This document shows positions 14,287 through 14,375 of a stretch of DNA of 14,375 nt, piece by piece. The DNA is taken from contig JAHDGP010000029.1 in NCBI GenBank assembly GCA_020627525.1, positions 2,142-16,516 on the forward strand, given 5' to 3'. Position 1 is the stretch's first letter. Every line of letters starts with the position of its first letter. This DNA comes from Bacteroidota bacterium (GTDB lineage: Bacteria; Bacteroidota; Bacteroidia; Chitinophagales; UBA2359). Under the pieces are notes generated by a model. The model did no database searches, was not told the origin of the DNA, and saw nothing but the letters and a program-made list of their open reading frames with translations. The translations under genes and the position numbers were made by a program.

Positions 14287-14375
14287 ATGGATGAAATAAT
14301 AGTACTTGATGAATTTCCTGTTTGCGATATAGGTGCTCCTAGTCCTACAGTTTTAGCAAGTGAACATATAGTTGT
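14287..14375 (+). CDS. Unrecognised protein, N-terminal fragment (3' end outside window)
   Basis: ATG at 14287 is the first start after an in-frame TAA at 14260-14262, and the frame stays open for 29 codons to the window end. The protein starts MDEIIVLDEFPVCDIGAP, continues SPTVLASEHIV, and has no signal peptide. The DIGAPSPTVLASEH segment looks like the start of a compact cytoplasmic domain, but I do not recognise the family. Confidence 0.6.
   Translation, partial: MDEIIVLDEFPVCDIGAPSPTVLASEHIV

Overview
The window looks like chromosomal DNA of a member of the Bacteroidota. The evidence is AT-rich intergenic DNA, genes without obvious Shine-Dalgarno sequences, promoter boxes resembling the Bacteroidota TTTG / TAnnTTTG pattern, a secreted protein ending in a type IX secretion (T9SS) sorting domain, and several lipoproteins with relaxed lipoboxes. 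A marine-type lineage such as Saprospiria or Flavobacteriia fits, but the sequence alone does not fix the genus.

Layout. Bases 1-609 hold the C-terminal half of an L-2-hydroxyglutarate oxidase (lhgO), convergent with a minus-strand APC-family amino acid permease (615-1940); only 5 bases separate the two stop codons. Next on the minus strand is a compact three-gene unit (3745 to 2003). It encodes a small protein with a type 44 polymorphic toxin (Ntox44-like) domain, followed by two tandem paralogous lipoproteins. The first lipoprotein gene overlaps the toxin gene by 19 bp. I read this as a toxin with duplicated periplasmic immunity proteins, and it is the best candidate for an undescribed system here. 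A strong hairpin terminator (3834-3871) separates it from a large secreted CotH-kinase / lamin-tail / T9SS-sorting protein (3925-6336). Further minus-strand genes follow: an exported S9 (DPP-IV/prolyl oligopeptidase type) peptidase, an arginase/formimidoylglutamase-fold protein that has lost key metal ligands, and a MurG-like glycosyltransferase.

From 11.4 kb on, genes are on the plus strand. A perfect 15-bp palindromic repeat lies in the divergent intergenic region. It is followed by two overlapping, very small related lipoproteins (62 and 46 aa) with opposite-charged tails and a perfect hairpin terminator. After about 390 bp of non-coding DNA comes a sodium:alanine/glycine symporter (AgcS family) with its own terminator, then about 360 bp of non-coding DNA, then the first 29 codons of an unrecognised gene cut by the window end.

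How the parts relate. Most genes are independent housekeeping or nutrient functions: 2-hydroxyglutarate oxidation, amino acid uptake by two transporter families, and extracytoplasmic peptide degradation by the S9 peptidase. The peptidase and the two amino acid/sodium-coupled carriers would suit life on peptides. The toxin/immunity-like unit is an accessory insertion between the permease and the CotH protein.
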